Below are positions 1 to 12,405 of a DNA stretch of 64,000 nt, in pieces. A program made the translations under genes and the position numbers. The notes beneath the pieces were generated by a model. The model worked only from the letters and a program-made list of their open reading frames with translations, was not told where the DNA came from and made no database searches. Within the stretch, counting starts at the first letter, position 1; each line of letters starts with the position of its first letter. Origin of the DNA: Amycolatopsis tolypomycina (lineage in GTDB: Bacteria; Actinomycetota; Actinomycetes; Mycobacteriales; Pseudonocardiaceae); contig NZ_FNSO01000004.1 of the NCBI RefSeq assembly GCF_900105945.1, forward strand, positions 5,518,001 through 5,582,000. Reading direction: 5' to 3'.

Positions 1-90
1 GACGTCGCCCTCGACGCCCTGCGCCTGCAGGGCCGGCGCCTGGCCACCATCACCACGCACGTCGCCACCGGGCTGAAACGCGCCGGGTGA
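1..90 (+). CDS. C-terminal end of a truncated gene, possibly SnoaL-tailed ECF sigma factor
   Basis: Only the last 29 codons lie in the window, ending at TGA 88-90; the residues include ALDALRLQGRRLATITTHV. The pattern of a hydrophobic strand, a short basic turn and a second strand with ITTHV resembles the final strands of the SnoaL-like domain found at the end of some ECF sigma factors. With so few residues this is only a suggestion. The frame is open from base 1 and a hairpin follows the stop directly, which supports a genuine gene end. Confidence 0.45.
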   Translation, partial: DVALDALRLQGRRLATITTHVATGLKRAG

Positions 91-120
91 CCGGGGGTGC
101 CACCCTGGAGTGGCACCCGG
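91..120. terminator. Hairpin between convergent genes
   Basis: GGGTGCCA and TGGCACCC (within CCGGGGGTGCCA 91-102 and TGGCACCCGG 111-120) form a stem around an 8-base loop. It begins right after the stop at 90 and lies 8 bases before the stop of the opposing gene at 129, so it could end transcripts from both sides. There is no U-tract, as is usual in actinomycetes. Confidence 0.65.
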
Positions 121-128
121 ACATCGGT

Positions 129-731
129 TCAGCGCCTGGCCGCCGCCCGGCGGCGCAGGACCACGGCGCCACCCGCGCCGACGAGCAGGAGCGCGCCACC
201 CGCGACGAGCGCCGGGACGGCGGAGTCGTCGTCGGCCGGCCCACCGCCGGTCTGCGGCGCACCCTGCGGCTTCACCACGACCTGCGGCGCGGGCTTCGGC
301 TTCGGCTTGGTGGGTTTCGGTGCCGGCTTGGTCGGCGTCGACCCGGCGACCCCCGCCGCGTCGTCCCACCCCGGAATCGGGGGTACCCCGACCCTGAAGC
401 GCCGGATGGCGTGGCCATTGCTGCCGTCGAGGCAAACCATGATGGCCTGCCAGTAATCGGGCGCCACATTGGTGAACGTGCGGGTGTACACCTTCCCCTT
501 CTTGGTCATCAAACCCAGTTGCTTCGGCATCTGGCCGCGGTAAATGTCGTAACTCGCTTCGGCCTCGACGCCTTCAGTGGGACACGTACCTGTGACGGTC
601 ACGGTGGTTCCCGACACCGTGACCTTCATCGACGTCGGATTGCCCGGCTGCGGCGCGCCGGCCGAAGCCACGGCCGGCAACAACAGCACGCAACCGGCGG
701 CCACACCTGCGGCGGCAGTGGATCTTCGCAT
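129..731 (-). CDS. Secreted surface protein with LPXTG-like C-terminal sorting signal
   Basis: A 200-residue protein of unknown function. It starts with MRRSTAAAG and a hydrophobic signal peptide ending near ASA-GAP (about residue 24). A beta-rich domain of about 100 residues with two cysteines follows, then a Pro/Lys/Thr-rich stalk (KPAPKPTKPKPKP). The C-terminus has PQTGGG, a hydrophobic helix and a RRRAAARR tail, the layout of a sortase substrate, with PQTGG in place of canonical LPXTG. The ATG at 731 is chosen over the longer frame because GGAGGG lies just upstream and the signal peptide then begins at the start. The surface anchoring is inferred. Confidence 0.75.
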   Translation of the reverse strand: MRRSTAAAGVAAGCVLLLPAVASAGAPQPGNPTSMKVTVSGTTVTVTGTCPTEGVEAEASYDIYRGQMPKQLGLMTKKGKVYTRTFTNVAPDYWQAIMVCLDGSNGHAIRRFRVGVPPIPGWDDAAGVAGSTPTKPAPKPTKPKPKPAPQVVVKPQGAPQTGGGPADDDSAVPALVAGGALLLVGAGGAVVLRRRAAARR

Positions 732-882
732 TGTTTTCCCTCCGGATCGTTCGCAAGGTTTCAGGGCATTTCGGAAGACGCCCGCCACCGTGCCCGGTTG
801 CGGGCCGAACGTAACGAAACGGGCGGCATCGGCCAGGCCGGATAACCGGGAAAACCACTTCGGCGGTGACGTCGAGATCGCC

Positions 883-888
883 TACAGT
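883..888 (+). promoter_or_regulatory. -10 box of a leaderless promoter (TACAGT)
   Basis: TACAGT ends 6 bases before the GTG at 895. That places the transcription start at or next to the start codon, and there is no Shine-Dalgarno sequence. This is the usual geometry of actinobacterial leaderless genes. Confidence 0.5.
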
Positions 889-894
889 CCGACC

Positions 895-1842
895 GTGACC
901 ACCGAACTGCCCGTCGTCGCGCCACCCCGGGTGGCCCACCGCGGCCGCGGCACCTCCTACGTCCTGCTCGCCGCGCTGTTCTTCAGCACCTCCGGCACCC
1001 TCGGCAAGGCCACGATGTCGGCCGGCATCACCCCGCAGCAGGTGGCCGCCGCGCGGATCGCGCTGGCCGGGCTCGTGCTGCTCGCCGTCGTCGCCGTGGT
1101 GGCGCCGCGGAAGCTGCGGGTGCGCCGGGCGGACCTGCCCGTGCTGGCCGGCTACGGCCTGCTCGGCGTGGCCGGCGTGCAGCTGCTCTACTTCGTCGCC
1201 GCGGGCCGGATCCCGGTCGGGATCGCCATCCTGCTGGAGTTCGTCTCGCCCGTGCTCATCGCGCTGTGGGTGCGGTTCGTGCGGCGGCACCGGCTGCCGC
1301 GGGCGGTCTGGGGCGGCATCACGCTGGCCATGATCGGCCTCGCGCTCGTCGCCCAGGTCTGGGAGGGCGTCACCCTCGACGGGCTCGGCCTGCTCGCCGG
1401 CTTCGGCGCCGCGCTGTGCTCGGCGGCCTACTTCCTGCTCGGCGAACGCGCGGTGGCCGGCGTCGAGCCGCTGGGCCTGGTCACCTGGGGCATGGTGATC
1501 GGCGCGGTCGCGATCAGCTTCGTCGCGCCGCCGTGGACGTGGCCGGCCGGGCTGCTCGGCGTCCCGGTCGGATTCGGGACCTGGCACCCGCCGGTGTGGC
1601 TGCTGCTGACCCTGCTGGTGCTCGTGGCGACGGTCCTCGCCTACGCCTGCGGCATTTCCGCGCTGCGGCACCTGCCCGCGTCCGTGGCGAGCGTGCTCGG
1701 GCTGGTCGAACCGGTGATCACGACGGTCGCGGCGTGGGTGCTGCTCGGCGAGCAGCTCGCCTGGCCGCAGCTGCTGGGGTCGGCGATCCTGCTGGGCGGC
1801 GCGTACGTCGTGCAGCGGAACTCGGAGATCCTCACCACCTGA
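895..1842 (+). CDS. EamA/DMT-family membrane transporter
   Basis: A 315-residue drug/metabolite exporter of the EamA (RhaT/YdcZ-like) superfamily. It has about ten hydrophobic segments in two five-helix halves, with a characteristic second-half ending near SVASVLGLVEPVITTVAAWVLLGE. The substrate cannot be told from sequence; relatives export amino acids, metabolites or drugs. The GTG at 895 gives a short cytoplasmic tail (TTELPVVAPP) before the first helix and sits 6 bases after a -10-like box. The frame remains open further upstream, but that part does not look membrane-protein-like. Confidence 0.85.
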   Translation: MTTELPVVAPPRVAHRGRGTSYVLLAALFFSTSGTLGKATMSAGITPQQVAAARIALAGLVLLAVVAVVAPRKLRVRRADLPVLAGYGLLGVAGVQLLYFVAAGRIPVGIAILLEFVSPVLIALWVRFVRRHRLPRAVWGGITLAMIGLALVAQVWEGVTLDGLGLLAGFGAALCSAAYFLLGERAVAGVEPLGLVTWGMVIGAVAISFVAPPWTWPAGLLGVPVGFGTWHPPVWLLLTLLVLVATVLAYACGISALRHLPASVASVLGLVEPVITTVAAWVLLGEQLAWPQLLGSAILLGGAYVVQRNSEILTT

Positions 1843-1919
1843 GGTTGCGCAACTTCTGCGTCGGCCGTCGCGCGGGTGGAGAATTTCCGCGATCGACGTC
1901 CACCCGGGGAGGAAGCACC

Positions 1920-3296
1920 TTGGCGACGAAGTCCGGGCTGCGGCCCGAGTTGCGGCAGCGGCACGTCCGGATGATCGCCCTCGGCGGCATCATCGGCGCG
2001 AGCCTGTTCATCGGCAGCGGCGCGGTGATCCACACCGTCGGCCCGGCCGCGGTGCTGTCCTACGCCATCGGCGGGCTGCTCGTCGTGCTGGTGATGCGGA
2101 TGCTCGGCGAGATGGCGACCGCGGCGCCCGCGCTGGGTTCGTTCATGGAGTACGCGCGCGACTCGCTCGGCGGCTGGGCGGGCTTCACCATCGGCTGGCT
2201 GTACTGGTACTTCTGGGTCGGCGTGGTCGCGTTCGAGGCGGTCGCGGGCGCGAAGATCCTGCAGGCCTGGATTCCCGACGTGCCGCAGTGGGTGTTCTCG
2301 CTGGCCCTGATGCTGCTGCTGACGGCGACGAACCTGGCGTCGGCGCGGTCCTTCGGCGAGACGGAGTTCTGGCTGGCGTCGATCAAGGTCGCCACCATCG
2401 TGGTGTTCCTCGTGCTGGGCACGCTGTTCGTGCTCGGGCTCTGGCCGGACGCGCACTTTTCGGTCGGCAACATCGGCCTCGACGGCTTCGTCGCGAACGG
2501 GCCGTTTTCGGTGGTGCACGGCGTGGTCATCGTGATCTTCTCGTACTTCGGCGCGGAGATCGTCACGATCGCGGCGGCGGAGTCCGACCAGCCGGAGACG
2601 GCGGTCCGCAAGGCGACGTCGACGATCGTCTGGCGGGTCATCGTGTTCTACGTCGGCTCGGTGGCGCTGCTGGTGATGATCACGCCGTGGCGCGACATCC
2701 CGAGCGAGACGAGCCCCTTCGCGGCGGCGTTCGGCCGCTTCGGCGTCCCGGCGGCGTCGACGATCGTGTCGGCGGTGGTGCTCACGGCGGCGCTGTCGGT
2801 GCTGAATTCGGGGCTGTACACGGCATCCCGCATGCTGTTCGCCCTGCGCCGCCACGGCTGGGCCCCGGCGTGGATCGCGGACACGAACGCGCGCGGCGTC
2901 CCCTGGAAGGCGATCCTGGCGTCGACGTCGGTCGGGTACGTGGCGGTGGTGATGAGCTACGTCTCCCCGGACAAGATCTTCTCCTTCATCATCAATTCGG
3001 CGGGCGCGGTGGCCCTGTTCGTGTACGCGATCATCTGCGGCTCCCAGCTCCGCATGCGGCGGCGCCTGGAGGCGACGGAGCCGGAGAAGCTGAAGCTGCG
3101 GATGTGGGGCTACCCGTGGCTGAGCTGGGTGACGCTGGTCCTGACGCTCGTGGTGGTGGCGTCGATGTTGTTCGTGGACTCCGACGCGCGGGCGCAGCTG
3201 TACCTCAGCCTGGTCAGCCTGGCCGTGATCCTGGGCGTCTACGCCCTCATCCGCCGGCGCACCTCCCGTGATTCCTCACGTGTTTCGCGTGATTGA
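1920..3296 (+). CDS. Amino acid permease, APC superfamily (AAT/GABA-permease-like)
   Basis: A 458-residue proton-coupled amino acid importer. It opens with RQRHVRMIALGGIIGASLFI; the GGxIGxxxF stretch in helix 1 is the hallmark of the AAT group (GabP, ProY, CycA). About twelve membrane segments follow. TTG at 1920 is the start: GGGGAGGAAG lies 5 bases upstream and the family N-terminus begins here. The substrate is not resolvable, although GABA or aromatic amino acids are typical. The last residues (TSRDSSRVSRD) are encoded by the repeat element that starts at 3268, so the natural C-terminus seems to have been overwritten. Confidence 0.85.
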   Translation: MATKSGLRPELRQRHVRMIALGGIIGASLFIGSGAVIHTVGPAAVLSYAIGGLLVVLVMRMLGEMATAAPALGSFMEYARDSLGGWAGFTIGWLYWYFWVGVVAFEAVAGAKILQAWIPDVPQWVFSLALMLLLTATNLASARSFGETEFWLASIKVATIVVFLVLGTLFVLGLWPDAHFSVGNIGLDGFVANGPFSVVHGVVIVIFSYFGAEIVTIAAAESDQPETAVRKATSTIVWRVIVFYVGSVALLVMITPWRDIPSETSPFAAAFGRFGVPAASTIVSAVVLTAALSVLNSGLYTASRMLFALRRHGWAPAWIADTNARGVPWKAILASTSVGYVAVVMSYVSPDKIFSFIINSAGAVALFVYAIICGSQLRMRRRLEATEPEKLKLRMWGYPWLSWVTLVLTLVVVASMLFVDSDARAQLYLSLVSLAVILGVYALIRRRTSRDSSRVSRD

Positions 3297-3382
3297 ACCC
3301 GGAACTCGCGTGATTGAACCCGGATCTCGCGAGTTCCGGCCCCAATCACGTGGGATACGGCCCTGATCACGGCGGATACGGG
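3268..3382. repeat. GTGATT-type hairpin repeat at a convergent gene junction
   Basis: Repeated CTCGCGTGATTGAACCCGGA blocks in both orientations surround a CTCGCGAG palindrome (about 3341-3348). The same building blocks occur at 32393-32498. The element overlaps the 3' end of the permease and reaches the stop of the gene at 3386, which is where a bidirectional terminator would sit. Confidence 0.65.
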
Positions 3383-3385
3383 AAC

Positions 3386-5029
3386 TCAGCCGCCGGCGAT
3401 CCGGGACAGGGCCCCGAAAAACACGTCCGTGATCTTCGCCGGGTCCGGGGCCACGAAGGTCTGGCCGCCGGTCGCCGACGTCAGCTGGGTCAGCTCCGCC
3501 TGGTCCGCGTCCGGGCCGATGCCCACGCCGATCAGCGGGATCGGGCGGCGGGGGTCCTGCAGCTTCGCCAGCTCGGCCAGCACCTCCGGGCGGGAGATGC
3601 CGCGCGGGTCCTCGTTGCGGCCGTCCGTCATCACGATCACCAGGTTCAACCGGCCGGGCTCCCACTCGCGGCGGGCCGTGCGGTAGGTGTCCAGGACGCT
3701 GTCGTACAGTCCCGTGCCGCCGTCCGCGGTGGCCCGCACCCGGGCCAGCTTGTCCAGGGCGCCCGTCGCCAGGTGCTGGGCGACCGGGGCCATCGGCAGC
3801 AGCTCGCGGTAGTCCTTGTCGCCGTCCAGCCGCGTCGAAAACGCCAGCATCCGCAGCTGGGTCGCCGGCTTGAACAGGTGCATCGCCTTCGCCGCCGCCT
3901 GCATCGTCACCTGCATGCGGTCCAGGCCGGTGCCGGGGACCTGCGCGTTCATCGAGCCCGACACGTCGATCAGCACCTGCACCCGCGCGCTCAGGTTGAT
4001 CCCCGCCCACTGGTTGAGCAGCTCGTCGACGGCGGCCGCGGGCGGGAGGTTCGCGGCCCGGATGCCCTGCGGCGACACCCTCGGGTCGTCGGTGTGCTCG
4101 CGCAGCGCCTGGCCGCCCGCCGCGCGCAGGCCGGTCTTCGAGATCGCGTCGGCGCCCGCGTCGCCGAGCACCGCGTCGCGCAGCGCGTCGACGATCGGGC
4201 GCTGCTGCGGTGTGATCCCGCCCAGCTCCGCGAACGGGTAGTCCAAAGTGGGCACGGCCGTCGAGTAGACGGCGACGAGCGGCGACTTCGCGTCCTCGAT
4301 GTTGTGGCGCAGCAACGAGTTCTCCGACGCCGGGAACGCCGTCACCGCGGCCGTGCCGCCGCCGTCGCTCGACCCCGGCAGCCGCGCCATCAGGTCCGTC
4401 TCGGCGCCGAGCGTGTTGGCCGAGAAACGCCGCAGCGTCGCCACGTACGCGGCCGACGGCTCGGGCGCTGCCTTGACGCTGTCCCGCAAGCCGAGCAGCG
4501 CCACCGCGCCGACCGCGTCACGCGCGGGGTCGGGCATCCCCGGGACGACGCCCGGCGCGGCCAGCACCTCGGCCCACGTGGGCGCCCGGTCGGGCCAGCC
4601 GATGCCCTTGGCGACGTCCGCGGCGACGGCGAGCACCACCGGCGAGCTCGCCACCGACGCCCCGGTTTCCGGGACATCGTCGGCACCGAGCTGGTGCGCG
4701 CGGCGCAGGGCGAGCGTGGAGTCCGGCACCCAGACCTGCGGCCGCGGGCTGCCGTCCGACAGGGCGAGCCGCTCGGCGGCCTGCGTGGCTTCCCGCGTCT
4801 GGATTTCGACGCTGCCGCACTGCAGGCCGAGCCCGCGCGCGACGAGCGACAACGCGGGCGCGATGTCCGCCGACGCGGTGACGAGGACCTTGGCGGGCTG
4901 CTCGCAGGTGGGCCGGGCACGCACGGTCTTCACGGTCGCCCACGCGGCGGCGCCGGCGACGAGCACGAGGACGGTCGCGAGGGCGGGCACGAGCAGCCGG
5001 CGTCGTCTGCCGTCCGAATGACGTCCCAT
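3386..5029 (-). CDS. Membrane-anchored solute-binding-like plus VWA domain protein
   Basis: A 547-residue protein. Residues 9-34 form an N-terminal signal anchor after a RRRR patch. Residues 45-320 resemble a periplasmic substrate-binding fold of the molybdate/sulfate-binding kind. Residues 349-540 are a von Willebrand factor A domain with the metal-ion-dependent adhesion site DVSGS (355-359), a GTGLY threonine and a VIVMTDGRNED aspartate, so a divalent metal site is probably intact. Such fusions are known in actinobacteria but their role is unclear; binding an extracytoplasmic ligand or protein is an inference. The ATG at 5029 has no convincing ribosome site. Confidence 0.75.
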   Translation of the reverse strand: MGRHSDGRRRRLLVPALATVLVLVAGAAAWATVKTVRARPTCEQPAKVLVTASADIAPALSLVARGLGLQCGSVEIQTREATQAAERLALSDGSPRPQVWVPDSTLALRRAHQLGADDVPETGASVASSPVVLAVAADVAKGIGWPDRAPTWAEVLAAPGVVPGMPDPARDAVGAVALLGLRDSVKAAPEPSAAYVATLRRFSANTLGAETDLMARLPGSSDGGGTAAVTAFPASENSLLRHNIEDAKSPLVAVYSTAVPTLDYPFAELGGITPQQRPIVDALRDAVLGDAGADAISKTGLRAAGGQALREHTDDPRVSPQGIRAANLPPAAAVDELLNQWAGINLSARVQVLIDVSGSMNAQVPGTGLDRMQVTMQAAAKAMHLFKPATQLRMLAFSTRLDGDKDYRELLPMAPVAQHLATGALDKLARVRATADGGTGLYDSVLDTYRTARREWEPGRLNLVIVMTDGRNEDPRGISRPEVLAELAKLQDPRRPIPLIGVGIGPDADQAELTQLTSATGGQTFVAPDPAKITDVFFGALSRIAGG

Positions 5030-5197
5030 CGGCGCGGCCTCTCTGCGCGAGGCGGGTGGGGATCAAGGTTATCCCGCGGCAAAGCGGCGGCTCGTGGGCC
5101 GGACGGCCTAACAGGCGGGCCGACTCATCCCCGGGAGGGACCCGGCTCCGCCCCGGGCGGGATGTCCCCTGCCGCGGACGGCGAAAAACTGGGCCCC

Positions 5198-5381
5198 GTG
5201 AAGCCGACCCGAGGGGAACAGCGCAGGGCGCGCCACGCACTGCTGCGGCAGACCGTCACCGTGGCCTTCGCGCTGCTGCTCGCCAAGCGCCCCAATGTGG
5301 CGTTCGGTGCGTCCAGCGCACCCAATGTGGCGTTCGGTGCGTTGGACGCAACCAACGCCACATTGGGGCGTTCGGGACGAG

Positions 5382-5395
<14 letters not shown>
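5198..5395 (+). other. Doubtful 65-codon ORF running into a repeat element
   Basis: GTG at 5198 opens a frame beginning VKPTRGEQRRARHALLRQ, followed by a short hydrophobic stretch (TVTVAFALLLA). From 5286 it reads through the hairpin element, giving NVAFGA-type residues. The first 29 residues look like the cytoplasmic tail and start of a membrane helix, so this could be a gene remnant cut off by the element. Otherwise the 5030-5381 interval holds only the promoter side of the gene at 5029 and the repeat. I do not claim it is expressed. Confidence 0.2.
5286..5370. repeat. Palindromic repeat family A (19-bp inverted ends), short form
   Basis: The left end is AGCGCCCCAATGTGGCGTT (5286-5304) and the right end is its reverse complement at 5354-5370, with the last two bases of the inverted end changed. 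One further internal copy of the CCCAATGTGGCGTT unit lies 30 bases after the first. It sits 11 bases beyond the stop of rnj. The same element recurs at 18632-19168, 30697-30783 and 45492-45578, each time at a gene 3' end. Confidence 0.85.
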
Positions 5396-9659
<4,264 letters not shown>

Positions 9660-9769
9660 GGTGCTCCTTCGGGCGGCGGTCGCGCAGATGCTAGTCGGAC
9701 CGTCGCGGGGCGCTGCAGGTTCCGCGGAATTCGTGACCCGGCGGGGTTCTCGCCCGTGAAGAAGCGACG

Positions 9770-11011
9770 TCAGCCGGCGAAGGTGAGGTAAATGAGCACC
9801 AGGTTGAGCGCGATGATCACCGCCGCGATCACCGAGGCCAGCACCGTCGTCAGGCGGCGGTTCGTGTCCTCGCCCATCAGCGACCGGTCCGCTGTCAGCC
9901 GGATCAACGGCACCAGCGCGAACGGGATCCCGAACGACAGCACCACCTGCGACACCACCAGCGCCGCGCTCGGGTCGGCGCCCAGTGCCAGCACCACGAT
10001 CGCCGGCGTCAGCGTCACCAGGCGGCGCAGCACCAGCGGGATCCGCTTGTGCAGCAGCCCCTGCATGATCATCGCGCCCGCGTACGCGCCCACCGACGCC
10101 GAGGCCAGGCCCGAGGCCAGCAGGCCGATCGCGAACATCAGCGCGATGCCGGGGCCGAGCGCCGACGCCACCGCGCCGTGCGCGCCCTCGATGCTGTCCA
10201 CGCCTTCCTGGCCCTGGAGGTTCGTCGCCGCCAGGAGGAGCATGCCCAGGTTCACCGCGCCCGCCAGCAGCATCGCCAGGCCGACGTCGACCCGCGTCAG
10301 GCGCAGCAGGCGACGTCGCTGCAGACCTTCGGGACGACCGTGGCGGTCGCGAGCCAGGCCGGAATGCAGGTAGACCGCGTGCGGCATCACCGTCGCGCCG
10401 AGCATCGCCGCCGCGATCAGCACGCTGCCCGCGCCGTCGAACCGCGGGACGAGACCGCCCAACGTCGATGCGGCCGACGGCGGCTCGACGAACAAGCTCG
10501 CCAGGAAGCCCACCGCGATCACCAGCAGCAGGCCGGTGACCACCCGCTCGAACGTCCGCTGGCCGCCGCGGTCCTGGACCGCCAGCAGCGTCAGCGACAC
10601 CGCCCCCGTGATCACGCCGCCGACGATGAGCGGGAGGTCGAACAGCAGGTTGAGGGCGATCGCGCCGCCGACCACCTCGGCCAGGTCGGTCGCGATGGCG
10701 ACGACCTCCGCCTGCGCCCAGTAGGCCAGCCGCGCCGGGCGGGACAGGCGGCCGCGCAGGGCCTCCGGCAGCGACATCCCGCTGACCAGGCCCAGCTTCG
10801 CCGACAGGTACTGCACCAGCACCGCCATCAGGTTCGCCGCGACGATCACCCAGACCAGCAGGTAGCCGTAGCGGGCGCCGGCGCTGATGTTGGAGGCGAC
10901 GTTGCCGGGGTCGACGTAGGCGATGGCGGCGACGAACGCCGGCCCGAGCAGGGCCGACCCCGTGCGCAGGCGCGTCGCCAGTCTCGGCCGGACAGCCTCG
11001 GTCACAGCCAT
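9770..11011 (-). CDS. mntH: Nramp-family Mn2+/Fe2+ transporter
   Basis: A 413-residue proton-coupled divalent metal importer with about eleven membrane helices. The two metal-site signatures are present: DPGN in helix 1 (YVDPGNVASN) and MPH in helix 6 (GATVMPHAVYLHS). ATG at 11011 is preceded by GAGAGGTGG, which supports this start over the longer frame. A perfect inverted repeat at 11045-11062 covers the likely -10 region, so metal-dependent repression is expected. Mn2+ as main substrate is inferred from family behaviour. Confidence 0.92.
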   Translation of the reverse strand: MAVTEAVRPRLATRLRTGSALLGPAFVAAIAYVDPGNVASNISAGARYGYLLVWVIVAANLMAVLVQYLSAKLGLVSGMSLPEALRGRLSRPARLAYWAQAEVVAIATDLAEVVGGAIALNLLFDLPLIVGGVITGAVSLTLLAVQDRGGQRTFERVVTGLLLVIAVGFLASLFVEPPSAASTLGGLVPRFDGAGSVLIAAAMLGATVMPHAVYLHSGLARDRHGRPEGLQRRRLLRLTRVDVGLAMLLAGAVNLGMLLLAATNLQGQEGVDSIEGAHGAVASALGPGIALMFAIGLLASGLASASVGAYAGAMIMQGLLHKRIPLVLRRLVTLTPAIVVLALGADPSAALVVSQVVLSFGIPFALVPLIRLTADRSLMGEDTNRRLTTVLASVIAAVIIALNLVLIYLTFAG

Positions 11012-11044
11012 GACGCCACCTCTCGAAAACCGGATGTCGGGGAC

Positions 11045-11062
11045 CCTAAACCGAAGTTTAGG
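11045..11062. promoter_or_regulatory. Operator of mntH (perfect inverted repeat)
   Basis: CCTAAAC-CGAA-GTTTAGG is a perfect 7-bp inverted repeat with a 4-base spacer. It lies 34-51 bases upstream of the mntH ATG, on the minus strand overlapping a TAGGGT -10 candidate (11043-11048), with TTCGGC at -35 spacing. Position and symmetry fit a DtxR/MntR-type metal repressor; which regulator binds is not shown. Confidence 0.65.
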
Positions 11063-11138
11063 CACGCCGAACTTTCTTTTTCAAGGGTGACTGGGCCCAC
11101 CCCGTCCCCCGGATACCCCGGGAAACGGCCCCGAAAAG

Positions 11139-11534
11139 TCAGCCGTGGGCGACCTCGTGGCCCGACTCGCGCAACGCCGTGACCGCGTGGTCGAGGTCGG
11201 TGCCACGGACCAGGATGTGGTCGGTGTCGTACGTCGACATCGAGAACAGCGCCACCCCGGCCGCGGCCAGCTCCGAGGCCAGCGCCGCGATGATGCCGGT
11301 GAGCGTGAACTCCAGCGGGCCGCGCACCGACAGCAGCCGCCAGCCGTCCTCGGCCGCCGTGGCCCCGCCGGGCTCGCGGCCCGCCGGGCAGATGACGGAC
11401 AGTTCTTCGGGCGTCCGCGTCACCGACACGAACGCTTCGCCGGGCTCGAACAGCTCGGCGGGCACCGCGGCGTCGGCGGGCAGCCGCACCACGGCGTACT
11501 CGCCGGGCCGGACATCGATCGCGAGTCGCTTCAT
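11139..11534 (-). CDS. ACT-domain protein, CASTOR-like
   Basis: A 131-residue protein ([20 protein letters not shown]) with two ACT-like halves. The C-terminal part, PLEFTLTGIIAALASELAAAGVALFSMSTYDTDHILV, has the ligand-binding pattern of the ACT/CASTOR group, which senses amino acids. Its ATG overlaps the thyX stop (ATGA), so it is co-translated with thyX. No catalytic domain is present. A regulatory role in amino acid sensing is inferred from the fold only. Confidence 0.8.
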   Translation of the reverse strand: MKRLAIDVRPGEYAVVRLPADAAVPAELFEPGEAFVSVTRTPEELSVICPAGREPGGATAAEDGWRLLSVRGPLEFTLTGIIAALASELAAAGVALFSMSTYDTDHILVRGTDLDHAVTALRESGHEVAHG

Positions 11535-12286
11535 CAGCCTTCCAAAACCTTCGGGCTCGTGGCGATTTCCGTGCCGTCGGGCAACGTCGAGATGGTGAAG
11601 TCCGCGAACACGTTCGCCGCGGCCTTCTGCAGCTGGCGCAGGCACTCCACGGCCAGCTCGCGGATTTCGACGTCCGCGTGCTCGGTGGCGCGCATCGCGA
11701 CGAAGTGCCGCCAGGCGCGGTAGTTGCCCGTGACGACGATCCGCGTCTCGGTCGCGTTCGGCAGCACCGCGCGCGCGGCCTGGCGGGCCTGCTTGCGGCG
11801 CAGGGTCGCGCCCGGGACGTCGGCGAACTTCTCCTCGAGCCCGGCCAGCAGCTCGGTGTAGGCGTCGACGCTCGCCCGCGTCGCGGCGACGAACTTCTCG
11901 TGCAGCACCGGGTCGTTCGCGATCACCGCCGGCTCGACGAACTCGGCGTCGCGTTCCGGGACGTACCGCTGCGAGAGCTGGGAGTAGGAGAAGTGGCGGT
12001 GCCGGATCAGCTCGTGGGTCAGCGACCGGGAGATGCCGGTGATGTAGAAGGTCACCGACCCGTGCTCCAGCACCGACAGGTGACCGACGTCGATGATGTG
12101 CTCGAGGTAGCCGGCGTTGGTCGCGGTGGCCGGGTTCGGCTTCTGCCACGACTGGTAGCACGCGCGACCGGCGAACTCGGCGAGCGCTTCGCCGCCGTCG
12201 GCGTCGGTCGACCACGGCACGTCCGGTGGCGGGAAGAACTCCGTCTTCGCGATCAGCTGCACTCTGGGTGACACGGTTGCGGTCAC
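11534..12286 (-). CDS. thyX: FAD-dependent thymidylate synthase
   Basis: A 250-residue flavin-dependent enzyme that methylates dUMP to dTMP with methylene-tetrahydrofolate and NADPH. The ThyX signature RHRxxSxxxxSxR is seen as [13 protein letters not shown] at 95-107. GTG at 12286 is chosen because GAAGGAG lies 7 bases upstream; the longer frame adds an Arg-rich, non-homologous leader. thyX lies near dapA in M. tuberculosis as well (Rv2754c), so the placement is conserved apart from inserted kinase and mntH genes. A repeated operator at 12354-12405 lies 68 bases upstream and might also affect it. Confidence 0.95.
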   Translation of the reverse strand: MTATVSPRVQLIAKTEFFPPPDVPWSTDADGGEALAEFAGRACYQSWQKPNPATATNAGYLEHIIDVGHLSVLEHGSVTFYITGISRSLTHELIRHRHFSYSQLSQRYVPERDAEFVEPAVIANDPVLHEKFVAATRASVDAYTELLAGLEEKFADVPGATLRRKQARQAARAVLPNATETRIVVTGNYRAWRHFVAMRATEHADVEIRELAVECLRQLQKAAANVFADFTISTLPDGTEIATSPKVLEG

Positions 12287-12353
12287 GTCAGCACTCCTTC
12301 TCCGGCTTCCGCGCAGCCTAACCGCGTGAGGGCGGTCACTCCCGGGGGACACG

Positions 12354-12405
12354 TGACACCACCGCCGCCTTGACTGACACCACCCTTGACGTCATAGTGG
12401 TGTCA
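12354..12405. promoter_or_regulatory. Three-copy TGACACCAC operator with overlapping -10 box
   Basis: TGACACCAC occurs at 12354-12362 and 12375-12383, and inverted as GTGGTGTCA at 12397-12405, whose last base is the A of the ATG at 12405. CATAGT (12393-12398) ends 6 bases before that ATG and is a plausible leaderless -10 box, overlapped by the third site. A fourth copy lies inside the gene at 12677-12685. Short direct and inverted repeats like this are typical ribbon-helix-helix targets, so autorepression by the downstream protein is likely. Confidence 0.65.
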
